Positions 1-11,682 of a DNA stretch of 64,000 nucleotides are shown here, piece by piece. The first letter of the stretch is position 1. Each line of letters begins with the position of its first letter. The DNA is from Muscardinus avellanarius. Lineage: Eukaryota; Chordata; Mammalia; Rodentia; Gliridae. The stretch is taken from assembly GCA_963383645.1 (NCBI GenBank), contig OY726572.1:64704738-64768737 (forward strand), given 5' to 3'. Position numbers and translations under genes: made by a program. The notes below the pieces were generated by a model. That model saw nothing but the letters and a program-made list of their open reading frames with translations. It had not been told where the DNA came from and ran no database searches.

Positions 1-86
1 TCTCCCTATACTGCTGAGGCTGTCTTTGAACCTATCTCAGCCTCCCAAGTACTAGGATTACAGTTGTGTGCCACCATACCCAGCTC
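1..86 (-). mobile_element. B1-ID SINE, cut by window start
   Basis: Reverse of the B1-like left half, ending 'gtgtgccaccatacccagct'. Confidence 0.8.
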
Positions 87-403
87 TTCAGAGTCTTGAT
101 TGTATCTTTCATTACACAGAAGCTTTTTAATTTGATGATATCTATTTTTCGAGCTTGAAGGGTCTTGCTGAGGATGTCTCTACCAGTCACTCTATATTGG
201 GAAATTGGTTCTGTGCCCTTTTCTAGTAATTGTAAAGTTTCTGGTGTAATTTCAGGTCTTTGATCCATTTTAGGGTTACATTTGTGAAGAAGGGTAAATG
301 ATAGGATCTAATTTCATTCTTCTACAGTTTTCTCACCATTTGTTAAAAAGGCTATCTTTTCTCCAGTATATATTTTTGGCACGTTTGTCAAAAATCAACT
401 GGT

Positions 404-619
404 TAAGCTGGGCATGGTGGCACATGCCTATAATTGTACTTGGGAGGCTGAGACAGGAGGACCGAAGATTCCAGGACAGCCTTAGCAACAAGTAGACTCT
501 CATCAACCTAATGAGTCCCTGTTTCTAAGTAGAAAATAAAATCGGGCTAGGGATATAGCTTGGAGGTAGACTGCCCTTGGTTTCCATTCCCAGTTACCTT
601 TTTACACGCACACACACAC
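404..619 (+). mobile_element. B1-ID SINE in antisense L1
   Basis: Left half begins 'agctgggcatggtggcacat'; the tail is a short CA run. TSD aaatcaactg at 392-401 and 620-629. Confidence 0.85.
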
Positions 620-879
620 AAATCAACTGACTGTGTGAGATTTGTTTCTGTATCTTCTATTCCCTTGGTCTGTGTCTGTTTTTTGACTATAGCTCTGTAG
701 TAAAATTTGAAATCAGGTATTGTGATGCTTCCTGCATAGTTCTTATTGTCAGGACTGCTTTGGATTATTCTGGGTCTTTTGTTCTCCTGTGTTAATTTTA
801 GGACTTTTTTTTTTTTTTTCTAATTCTGTGAAGAATGATACTAGTATTTTGATAGAGATTGCATTGAATCTGTAGGGGT

Positions 880-1085
880 TTTTGTTTTGTTTTGTTGGTG
901 GTACTGGGGGTGGAACCCAGTGTCCTTCTACCTACAGGCTATACCCTCAAACTATTGAAAACAGGGTGTCACTAAGTTGCTGAGACCCTCACTAAGTAGC
1001 TGAGGCTGGCTTCAAACCTGCATGATCCTCCTGTCTCAGCCTCCCAAGTGCTGGGGATTACAAGCATGTACCATGACGCCCGGCT
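880..1085 (-). mobile_element. B1-ID SINE
   Basis: Complete reverse copy, 'ggtggtactgggggtggaac' to 'accatgacgcccggct', inside the L1 fragment. Confidence 0.85.
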
Positions 1086-1287
1086 GTAGATTGTTTTGAT
1101 AGTATTTATTCTACCTATCCAAGAACAGTCTTTCCATCTTCTGAAGTCTTCCTTGATTTTTGTTTTCAGTGTTCTGTAATATTTATTGTAGAGGTCTTTT
1201 ACCTCCTCCGTTAGCTTTATTCATGTGTGTGTTAGTGGGGGGGGTATTGGGAATGAAACTGTTTTGGGGTTTTTTATTTTTTTTATT

Positions 1288-1469
1288 TTTTTTGGTTCTG
1301 GGGATTGAACACAAGGTCATTCTACCTTTGAGCTATACTCTCAGCCCTATTTCATTTTTTATTTTGAAACAGGGTCTCACTAAGTTGCTGAGGCTGTCCT
1401 CAAACCTCTGATCCTCCTGTCTCAGCTGTTTATTGGATTACAGTAATGGGTCACCATGCCTACCTGGCT
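1288..1469 (-). mobile_element. B1-ID SINE
   Basis: Diverged reverse copy with internal deletions in the left half. Confidence 0.75.
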
Positions 1470-1820
1470 TATTGCTTTTTTATCATCCTAGAGTTTCTAA
1501 CTGCCTTTTCTCCCTCATTGACAGAAGAATAATACTCTCTCATAGCATCAGGTTTTTCTATCCTCTGAAACACACTTGCATGGGATCCAATTTCTTTTAA
1601 CCCTAGATCTCCCTTATCGTATTGCTCTGAAGACCTATCTATTCTTACCCTGGGACTTATTTTCACTTCATCTGTAGGATTGAATACAGTGTTTTCTGAG
1701 GTCTGTATCTTTCTCTTTCATTTTACTGAGCTATGTCTTCAAGCATCTTGTCATGAAAAAGTGCAGAGGGATAATTTTGCATCTCAAAATATAAATTTAG
1801 TCTCTATTTTATTTTATTTT
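1470..1820. other. GMCL1 intron 1, no recognised feature
   Basis: Between two antisense SINEs. AT-rich, no frame above 72 codons with any resemblance, possibly ancient repeat. Confidence 0.5.
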
Positions 1821-2016
1821 TGTGGTACTGGAGATGGAACTCAGGGGCATTCTACCTTCATGTTACACCCCAGCCCTACTTTTTATTCTTTATTTTGAAA
1901 CAGGGTCTCACTGAGGGCCTCACTAAGTAGTAGCTGAGGCTAGCCGCGAACCTGCAATCCTCCTGTCCCAGCCTCCCAAACGCTGGGATTATAAGTGTGC
2001 ACCACCACGCCCAGCT
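1821..2016 (-). mobile_element. B1-ID SINE
   Basis: Complete reverse copy, 'tgtggtactggagatggaac' to 'caccaccacgcccagct'. Confidence 0.85.
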
Positions 2017-2357
2017 CGCTCTCTTTATTCATCCCTTGTCTGGGTCTGGAACTCCATAGTAACTTTTCATGTCTTTGATTGTATTACTTCATTGTCTTCT
2101 GGCCTATAGCATAAATTAAGATCAATTTTTTTTTATCTTAATCTAATTCTCTTTTCTGCTTAAGTCCCTTTTTCTTTTCTTCCTTTAGAACATTTGGAAT
2201 TTTTGTCTTTGGTGCTTTATTTTTTTTTAAACTTAACTAGAAAGTACCTACGCAAGGGTCTTTTCATGCCTCAGTAATTGGTGGATCCTTATAACCTGAA
2301 GATTCATACCAGTCTCCAAGAGCTCTTTCTTATTCTTTTTTGGTTAGCTTTGTGTGT

Positions 2358-2559
2358 TGGGGGGGGGGGGACTGGGGATGGAACCCAGGGGCATTCTACC
2401 TCCAAGCTACACCCCCAGCCTTATTGTTTATTCTTTATTCTGAAACAGGGTGAGTTGCAAAGGGCCTCACTAAGTAGCTAAGGCTGTCCGTGAACCGTGA
2501 TCCTCCTGTCTCAGCCTCCCAAATGCTGGGATTACAAAATTGTGCCACCATACCCAGCT
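2358..2559 (-). mobile_element. B1-ID SINE
   Basis: Reverse copy whose tail is a G run (2360-2371). Confidence 0.85.
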
Positions 2560-2575
2560 ATTCTTAATAATTCTT

Positions 2576-2751
2576 TTTTTTTAATTTTTAAAGTTTTTTA
2601 AAAACTATTTTTTAGTCTTTTTATTTTTGAAACAGGGTCTCACTGTTACAGAGGGCCTCACTAAGTAGCTGAGGCTATCTATGAGCCACAATCCTCCAGT
2701 CTCAGCCTCCCTAATGCTGGGATTAACAAGTGTGCGCCACCAAGCCTGGCT
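2576..2751 (-). mobile_element. SINE left half only
   Basis: Reverse B1-like half without the ID half. TSD ttcttaataattctt at 2561-2575 and 2752-2766. Confidence 0.85.
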
Positions 2752-2909
2752 TTCTTAATAATTCTTATCATAGCATCTTGTATTTTGTAAACACAATAAT
2801 CTGAGGTTTCTAAGTATAAGAATGAAAGGGTTTTTAAATTATCTTTGTATTTCTTCCTCTCATGTTGAATGATCTTTGGTTGTCCTCTTAAGTTTAAGAA
2901 TGAATTGCT

Positions 2910-3119
2910 GTAGCTGGGCATGGTGGCACATGCCTGTAATCCTGGTTCTTAAGAGGCTGAGATAGGAGAATTACAAGTTGGAGGGCAGCCTCAGCAATTT
3001 AGCAAGGTCCTCAGCAACATAGGAAGGCCCTCAGCAACTTAGCAAGACCCTGTTTCAAAATAAAAAATAAAAAAGGGTGAGGGTATAGCTTAGAGATAGA
3101 ATGCCCCTGGGATCAATCA

Positions 3120-3176
<57 letters not shown>
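2910..3176 (+). mobile_element. B1-ID SINE ending in (CA)n
   Basis: Full copy; the terminal 'agtaacaca' has grown into a CA repeat (3126-3176). The left half has an extra repeat of the 'cctcagcaac' segment. Confidence 0.85.
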
Positions 3177-3180
<4 letters not shown>

Positions 3181-3210
3181 GAGGTATGAGTCTGGTATGT
3201 ATATGTTTTG

Positions 3211-3417
3211 TTTTGGTACTGGAGATTGAACCCAGGGAAATTTAACCTTAGAGATATATCCTAGTCCCTGTTTTACTTATTTATTATTTATTTTGAAAGA
3301 GTCTTGCCAAGTTGCTGAGAGTCTCATTAAGTTGCTGAAGCTGGCTTCAAACCTGTGATCCTCCTATCTTATCTTCCCAAGTATTGGGATTACAAGCACC
3401 CACCACCATGCCCGGCT
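3211..3417 (-). mobile_element. B1-ID SINE
   Basis: Reverse copy, 'ttttggtactggagattgaa' to 'caccaccatgcccggct'. Confidence 0.85.
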
Positions 3418-3472
3418 GCTTATACCATTTTTAATGTCTAGACAAATACAGTGGTTCAGAGCACAATCTGAG

Positions 3473-3688
3473 AGCCGGGTGTGGTGGCTCACTTTGTAAT
3501 CCCAGTGTTTGGGAGGCTAAGACAGGAGGATCACCGTTTGCAGACTGCCATAGCTACTTAGTGAGACCCTCTGAACCTAGCGAGACCTGTTTCAAAATAA
3601 AGAACAACAACAAAAAACCAATAGGGCAGAAGGTGTAGCTCAGAGGTCGAATGCCCCTGGTTCCATCTTCAGACCCACAAAAAAAAGG
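3473..3688 (+). mobile_element. B1-ID SINE
   Basis: Starts 'agccgggtgtggtggctcac' and ends in poly(A) after 'cttcagacccac'. Confidence 0.85.
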
Positions 3689-3884
3689 GGGGGGCCTTGG
3701 TGGCCCCTTCCTGAGATTCTTTACCCCTGAGCAGAGTTTTGAAAACCTTTGTTCTAAGTCTGTAAACCATTGTCCATGATGAGAACATTTGAATTGGCTT
3801 AAAAATAATTTTAACTAGTTTGGTACTGAAATAAGACTAACTGTAAATTAATTATTCTTTACTTTTTAAAAAAATATATTTTTT

Positions 3885-4084
3885 GCAGTACGGGGGGTGG
3901 AACCCAGGAGCATTCTACCTCCGAGCTACACCCCCAGCCCTATTTTTTATTCTTTGTTTTGAAATAGGGGCTCACTGAGTTGCAGAGGGCCTCGCTAAGT
4001 AGCTGAGGCTGTCTGCCAACCACAATCCTTCTGTCTCAGCCTCCCAAATGCCGGGATTACAAGCATGCGCCACCATGCCCGGCT
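3885..4084 (-). mobile_element. B1-ID SINE
   Basis: Reverse copy ending 'gcgccaccatgcccggct'. Confidence 0.85.
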
Positions 4085-4203
4085 TAAATGTAAATTATTT
4101 TAACAATTACTTGAGCAGGGAAGTTTTTACTCTTGTTCTCCATTTTCTAGTTGCATAGCGTAATATTAATAGTTATATTGAGATCCTCCACAGGGTTGAC
4201 TCT

Positions 4204-4204
<1 letters not shown>

Positions 4205-4249
<45 letters not shown>

Positions 4250-4433
4250 ACTGGGGATTGAACTCAGGGGCATTCTACCTCTGAGCTATACCTCCAACCC
4301 GATTTTATTTTGAAACAAGGTCTCACTAAGTTGCAGAGGGACTTCACTGAGTTGCTGAAGAGGACCTCAAACTGCCATCCCCCATCTCAGCCTCCCAAGT
4401 GTGGGATTACCAGTGTGTGCCACCATGCCCACT
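4205..4433 (-). mobile_element. B1-ID SINE with (GT)n tail
   Basis: The GT repeat 4205-4246 is the reverse of the CA-type tail; SINE body 4247-4433. Confidence 0.85.
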
Positions 4434-4447
4434 GATAGGGCTGATTT

Positions 4448-4672
4448 ATTTATTTATTTTTATCTCTTTTGGTAGTACTAGGGGTGGAACCCAGGGAATT
4501 TTCTACCTCCGGGCTATACTCCCAGACCTATTTTATACTTTATTTGGAAACAGGGTCTCACTAAGTTGCTGAGCCTCACGAAGTAGCTGAGGGTGGCTTC
4601 GAACCTGAGCAATCCTCCTGTTTCAGACTCCCATGCGCTGGGATTACAAGTGTGCGCCACCACACCTGGTTT
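4448..4672 (-). mobile_element. B1-ID SINE
   Basis: TSD agggctgattt at 4437-4447 and 4673-4683. Confidence 0.88.
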
Positions 4673-5018
4673 AGGGCTGATTTCTAAATGAGGAAAAACC
4701 AAAACTCACCATGCTAACTTACCGTCTTAATTTATTGAATAAATATTTAGTTCAAAAGATTAAAAGGCACATAGCAAATGGTTTCCATGCCAGTGCATCT
4801 ACATACTGTTGTCTCTCCTGTGAATGGAGTACCCAGAGATGGCCACTATTATTTTAGTTATCCTTCCAGACATAAGCAAACTTGTGTTATCCCCTATCCT
4901 TTTACACAATGGATAAGTTGATTCTAATGGAAATTGAACAAAAGGAGTATTTGAAATATATGCAAAATCAATAAAGCATTCAGTTTTTTATATATGTAAC
5001 TTTTGCATTTTTTTACAG

Positions 5019-5142
5019 GAAAAAATTAAAGAGTACATCCAAATATATTTATCAAACATTATTTTTGAATGGTGAAAACAGTGACATTAAGATTTGTGCT
5101 CTAGGAGAAGAGTGGAGTTTACACAAAATATATTTATGTCAA
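5019..5142 (+). CDS. GMCL1: GMCL1 exon 2 (start of BTB domain)
   Basis: Acceptor tttttacag precedes 5019 and donor gtaagt follows 5142. The first base finishes a split codon; the exon then reads [15 protein letters not shown] and ends HKIYLCQ in phase 0. It covers the basic linker and the first strands of the BTB/POZ fold. Confidence 0.95.
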
Positions 5143-7660
5143 GTAAGTATTTTATTTTTCTATTGAGTAACCAGGGTTGTTTAAGGTATTGTTCTTTTTT
5201 TTTAATTTTGGTGGGATTGGGGTTGAGCCCAGGGTCATTCTACCACTAGGCTAATACCCCCAGCTTTATTTTATTTTTTATTTTAAAAGAAGGTCTCACT
5301 AAATTGATGAGAGTCACTACTTGCTGAGACTGTCCCTGAAACTGTGACCCTCCTGTCTCAGCCTCCTAAGTCCTAGGATTCTAGGTGTGCACCACCATGC
5401 CGGCTAAGTCGTGTTCTTTCCATTGCATTTCACAGTAGTGTTTTGCATGAATAGTAGTGAAGTCCTCTCATTTGAAAGGAAGTGTATTTTATTAGAACGA
5501 TGATGAACATTGTTAGAGAGCTTATTTTGGCCTCAAAAGTAGATTTTGAAATTTGCTGTTATCATAGGCCATCAGTACCTCTTTGCCATTACTTGTAAGG
5601 TGCTTATTTTGGTGCCTTCTGTTGATAAAATGTGAAAAGTTAGAAAATGTTTAACATTAAAGTTTAAGACTGATAAATTTCTTTATTATTGACTCAAATT
5701 AGATAAATTCATCTGAAATGTTGTTTTGTAGTTCAGGTTGAAGATGATGGAAAGCTCTTGACTCTTACTTTTCCTTCTCTTCTGGAAAATCCAGTTAGGT
5801 TAAAGACAGTACCAACAAAGTATATAGACGAAGTCATTTAGCTAATATAGCTATTTGATTTTTGTGCCAGTGGTTTTTCTATTACCCATTTTAAAGATTC
5901 AGAACTTTGAAATAGAATAGAATGTTGCTCTAATCTCTCAAATATTTTATCTTTCATCAATGTTATGTGCTAGGCATTGTTCTAGATACTAGGAGGAAAA
6001 CAGCGAAAGGTTCTTATCCTATGGGACTTATGTCTTTCTATAAGACTACTGAAAAAACATAGTATAAAAATATTTGAAATAGCGCGCATGTGTGTGTTGT
6101 ATGTGTAGTACTGGGAATTGAACCCAGGAGCATTGTAACTTGAAGCTATACCCCCAGCCCTTTTTACTTTTTGTTTTGAAACAATATCTTGCTGGGTTAT
6201 TGAAAGTCTTGCAACCTGAAGCTGGCTTTGAACCTGTGATCTTCCTGTCTTGGCCTCCTAAGTACTGAAATTTTAAGTATGCACCACCATACCTAGCCTT
6301 TTCTCACTTTTTAGTTCTAATGTTTTTTTGTTTTTTGCGGTACTGGAGGATTGAACCCAGGGGCATTCTACCACCCAGCTACACACCTAGCACTATTTTT
6401 TATTCTTTACTTTGAAACAGGGTCTCACTGGGTAGCAAAGGGCCTCACTAAGTAGCTGAGGCTTGTGAACCATGATCCTCCTGTTGCAGCCTTCTTGGTT
6501 TTTTTTTGTTTTTTTTTTTTAACGAGTTTACTTTGACTTGAATTTAGTTCAGAGACTACATTGGAAAATTGGTCTTAATCTATGGATATGGTACATATTT
6601 TTTAAATCTCTGAAAAAAAATCTCAGTTTTGTGAGCTTGAGGGTGAGAATGCCTGTGTTAAAACTTAATGAACTTAGGCCGGGCGTGGTGGCACACGCTT
6701 ATAATCCCCACGCTTGGGAAGCTGAGCTAGGAAGATCGCACAGGTTCGAAGCCAGCCTCAGCTACTGAGTGAGGCTCTCAGCAACTTAGTGAGACCCTGT
6801 TTCCAAATAAAATATAAAAAATAGGTCTGGCTGGATAGCCCGGAGGTAGAAAGCCTCTGGGTTCCACCCCCAGTACCACCAAAAACAAACAAACAAACAA
6901 ACAAAAACTTAGTGAACTTAAATCTCATTGACATTGGGTTGATTCTAGTTCAGGCCACATACTGTAATATAAGACTTATGAGGACAGAAAGAATGCCTGT
7001 TTTGTTTACTGCTGTAACAGTGCTCTCCCCTTTGATGGTACTGGATATTGAACCTAGGGGCCTTCTGCCTCTGAGCTACACCCCAGCCGTGTGTGTGCGT
7101 GTGTGTGTTTAAATTTTGAAACAGGGCCTTGCTAGGTTGATCAGAGCCTCATGCTTGCTGAGGCTTTCCTCAAACCTGTGATCTTCATGTCTCAGTTTTC
7201 CAAGTACTGTAATTACAGGTGTGTATCAGTACACATGACTTCACAGTGCCTGTGTGTATTATTGGTTATTGGTCCTCCATACTCGTGGGTTCTGCATCCA
7301 CAGATACAACCAAGTGTAGATTGAAAATATTCAGAAAAAAATTCCAACTCTACTGGACATGTGTAGACATTTTCTATGCATTTTATATAACATGCAGATA
7401 ATCTACAAATGATTTTTTACCTTTTTAATATACTTTTATTGGTGCATTACAATTATGTATCATGGTGAGTTTCAAAGTGACTAAATGTACATGCAAATAT
7501 TACTTGACATATTTCCCTGTGCATCCCACCTTAGCCTCCCCTCTTCCCTTTGATAATATTAGTGAGATTGATAGTGATAACTTCATATATGGACATAATT
7601 TTTTTTTTTTTTGGTGGTACTGGGGATGGAACCCCTCTACCTCCAGGCTACACTCCAGAC

Positions 7661-7719
<59 letters not shown>

Positions 7720-8828
7720 TTTTTTTAACAGGGTCTCTTAAGCCAGAGAGGCTGGCTTTGAACCTGCAAAAGTATAAAAGAAGATTGACATAAGCTGGGC
7801 ATGGTAGTGCACGCCTATAATCCCAGTCCTTGAGAGGCTGAGACAGGAGGATCACAGGTTCTTGGCCAGCCTTAGCCACTAGTGAGGACACTCCGCAACT
7901 TAGTGAGACCCTGTTTCAAAATAGAGTAAAAATAGGACTCAGAGTGTAGTTCGGAGGTAGAATGCCCCTGGGTTCCATCTCCAGTGCCACAGGGGGGGGC
8001 AAAAAAAAAGATTGGCATAGGCTACATGCAAATATAAAGGACTTGAGCATCTTTTGATTTTGTATGTGTGGGAGATCCTGGAACCATTCCCTTCACAAAT
8101 ACAAAGGGCTGACTCTAATAAGTGCCCAATAAATATTTTTAAATAAATTAATATTTGATACATTTTAAAGTACTGTAATTCTAATTAGGAGGGCTGCTAT
8201 CTGGAAGCTAAGTAAAGGTTTTATCCATTCTAGTACCCTCCTTAGAATTCAGGTCTATTCTAAGATTTTTCTCAATAGGTAAAACTAAACTTTGGGATTT
8301 CCTTGATATTTTTGAGGGAGTATCCTTTTAGTGCTGACTTAGGGCTGATCTAGACCCTTTATTGCTACTGAAGTACAATAAAAATTCAACAGTTTGAGTC
8401 CATTTAGTTTTAAGTCCTTTTTAATTTTCTCTCCTCAGTACATTATTATGTATCTACTTGCATGTGGTTATATGTTTGTAAAAGATACTAAAATATACAA
8501 CATGATTTCTAAGCTTAAATTTAAAAATTTCACCAAGAAGGAAAACATGGGGAAGATATTTGGAAATTGTTTTAACTAAAAAAAAAAAAAAAGCCAGGTT
8601 TGAATAGTAGCATAAGAATTCAGTTCAGTGCTGGGCATGGTGGTGCATGCTTGTAATCCCAGTATTGAGAGGCTGAGACAGGAGGTCACAAGTCCACAGG
8701 TAGCCTCAGCTACTTAGGCCCTTTGCAACTCAGTAAGACCCCTATTTCAAAACAAAGAATAAAAAATAGAACTGGAAGTGTAGATTGGAGGTAGAATGCC
8801 CCTGGGAATCCTTAGTATGGCCAAAAAA

Positions 8829-8904
<76 letters not shown>

Positions 8905-11622
8905 CAGATAGTAACAAAAGAATTTGGGCCGGACATGGTGGTAGGTACATGCTGACAGTCCCAGTACATAGGAGGCTGAAACAGAAGGAGCACAGCTTCA
9001 GGATCAGCCTCAGCAAAGCAAGAGCCTGTTTCAAAAGAAAAAATGGAGCTCTGGGTGTGGTGGTACCTGCTTGTCATCCTAGCATTCAGGAGGCTGGGAC
9101 AGGAGAATTGCAGTTCGCAGATAGCCTCAGCTACTTACTGAGGCCCCTTGCATCTCAGTGAGACTCTGTTTCAAAAATAAAAAATAGAGGTGGCGTGGTG
9201 GCGCACACTTGTAATCCTCCACGCTTGGGAGGCAGAGACAGGAGGATCCGCAGGTTCGAAGCCAGCCTCGCTGGCTTAAGAGACCCTGTTTCCAAATAAA
9301 ATATAAAATAGGTCTGGGAGTATAGCCCGGAGGCAGAAGGGTTCCATCCCCAGTACCAACAAAAAAGGGGGGGGGCTAGGGGTGTAGCACAGAGGTAGAA
9401 TGATGTCCCTGGGTTCCATTCCAAGTACTGCAAAAAATAAAAAAGTAAAATATAAAATGGGGTGGGGGTATGACTTTATGGCTTAGAGGTTTAATTCCCA
9501 CTACCCAAAGGGCAGGGGATGGATTTAATTTAGTTTTTGCTAAATAGTACTAAATTGAATGTATATTTTGATATACCTAATAATGACCATATATTTACTT
9601 TTCTTTCCTATAGTCAATATTTGATAGATCTTTTGCTTGGGAAAGAATAGGTAGTCTACTCTTGATATAATAGTTGCTCAGATTTAAAAATGAGAAAATA
9701 ATATGAGAAACAAAGTATTGAATAATCATTGACTTTTTTTTCAAGTCAGGCTACTTTTCTAGTATGTTCAGTGGTTCTTGGAAAGAATCCAGCATGAATA
9801 TTATTGAACTGGAGATTCCTGACCAGAATATTGATATAGAAGGTACTGTCTCCATAATTATTATTATGCAAAATTATAAAAACATAATTTTTTATTCTTT
9901 TGGTGGAATATAAATATTCTAACCTTGTAAGCTTAAAAAAAAACTCCAACACCAGGAGGTGATAGTTTTATATTAGTTTACTCCTTACTTAAACCATAGT
10001 GTCCTTCCTTCCCCTCATCTAGTTAGTCATGTAGGCTTTATCAGTCCATATACTTATCTTTGTAAATATGTCTGCATGGGATACGGAAGGTGTAAGAAAA
10101 GAAAGTATGGCCATTTTTTAAACATAATGTGTGAAAATCTTTTTGTGGAAATTAGGGTATGAATCGAGTGATCGATGCTGTTTTAGAGCTGTAAGAATTC
10201 TTAGTTAAGGAAGCAGAGGCCTAGAGGGTCGAGGGATTTGTTTTGGATCTCAGAGCAGCTTAGTGAACCTTCCATCAGATTCTAGCTCTCCCTGTTGCAG
10301 TGCTCCTTCCTGCTGCCCTTAATGATGGCCCAGGTAAGGCACCCAGTGCCACCGCAAAGGCAGAGAAGACCTGAGAATGTTTACAAAGCACACCGGGTGG
10401 AACGCTGAAGAGAGCCCTGGAGGAGATGGACAGGCTCAGGCGGCATGGCCGGGCTGGGGCTGAGTGGCCTGCAGGGCGAGGAGCTGTGTGCCCCACTGTC
10501 CAGTGGTGCAGCGTGTGCAGGAGCCAGAGCTCGTGTTGTCATTGAGTATGTGGACTTGTTCTCTCTACTCGGGCGTATCTTATAAAACTTACAAGGGTGT
10601 TTTGATTCTGGTCACTAATGTCAGGATTAGATGCTTAGGAATGCAGCCAGATTTGGTAGGATAAACAGATACTCCTCTTATCCTTTTATGTACATATTAG
10701 ATTTAGACAAATGTCTTAGAGTGTGAAGACAGTTGTGGCTGTTATTTTTGCAATAATCTTGTGGATACCACTATTGTTATCCCATTGTACACGTATACTT
10801 TTGCTTTCAGCACTGCAGGTTGCGTTCGGATCACTGTACCGTGATGATGTCTTAATAAAGCCTAGTCGAGTTATTGCCATTTTGGCAGCCGCTTGTATGT
10901 TGCAGTTGGTAAGTGTCTTTATTTTAAAGTATCTCTTCTAAAAGCAAAAATAAAGCTTAGTTTTTACAATTTTAAAATGAAAATGAAATAAATGTATCCT
11001 TTATTATAAATCACTTAAAATGCTTGACCCAAAGCAGTGTATTACAACTATGATGGTTATCATGTCTATATAAAATGAATGCAGACTATTTCTACATAGC
11101 TCTCTTAGTATGACTGTAATGTGGAAAAAATTTACTTATCTAACTTCATTTGCAGTAAACATTAGTGACTTTTCTTGATTATTAAACAAATGTCTTATAA
11201 TTACTAATTAATTTAGTTCAGATTCAGAAACATTGAATATTACTATATAAGCTTTTTCTTAATTTTGCAATAATTATGTGTAAACCACATGTGTATATTT
11301 TAATCTACTGGTAGAATGACAGATTTATTCAACCTAAGTGTATTGAGCTAGGTGTGGTGGTGCACACTTGTAATCCCAATACTTGGGAGGCTAAGACAGA
11401 AGGATCATAGGTTTGAAGCCAGCGCCAGCAACTTAGTGAAACCTCTGCAACATAGTGAGACTCTGTTTCCAAATAAAAAGAATAAAATAGGCTTTGGGGT
11501 GTAGCTTAGAGGTAAATGCCCCTGGGTTCCATCCCCAGTACCACCAAAATAAATAAGTAAATAAATAATAGGGCTGGGGGTGTATCTCAGAGGTAAAATG
11601 CCTCTGGGTTCAACCCTAGTAA

Positions 11623-11682
<60 letters not shown>

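Larger units (their letters stand above)
84..1230 (-). mobile_element. Old LINE-1 ORF2 fragment, antisense, with two SINE inserts
   Basis: Pieces at 86-391, 630-880 and 1086-1230 read on the minus strand as decayed L1 ORF2; the first gives peptides such as ITPETLQLLEKGT. SINEs interrupt at 404-619 and 880-1085. Confidence 0.75.
7262..8112 (+). mobile_element. MER2/Tigger-like DNA transposon fossil, split by later inserts
   Basis: The left part (7262-7407, 'ggtcctccatactcgtggg' onward) and right part (8012-8112, ending 'aaatacaaagggctgact') resemble the two ends of a TcMar-Tigger element, with inverted-looking termini. It is interrupted by an antisense L1 tail (7408-7598) and two SINEs (7599-8007). 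Family name from memory. Confidence 0.65.
8927..9510 (+). mobile_element. Outer SINE of a three-layer nest
   Basis: Left half 8927-9042 and ID-like right half 9446-9510 are separated by a second SINE that itself holds a third. Confidence 0.7.

Noticed and set aside
3126..3176. Regularly spaced repeat as CRISPR-like array
   Set aside because: Simple CA microsatellite in a SINE tail; the window is mammalian.
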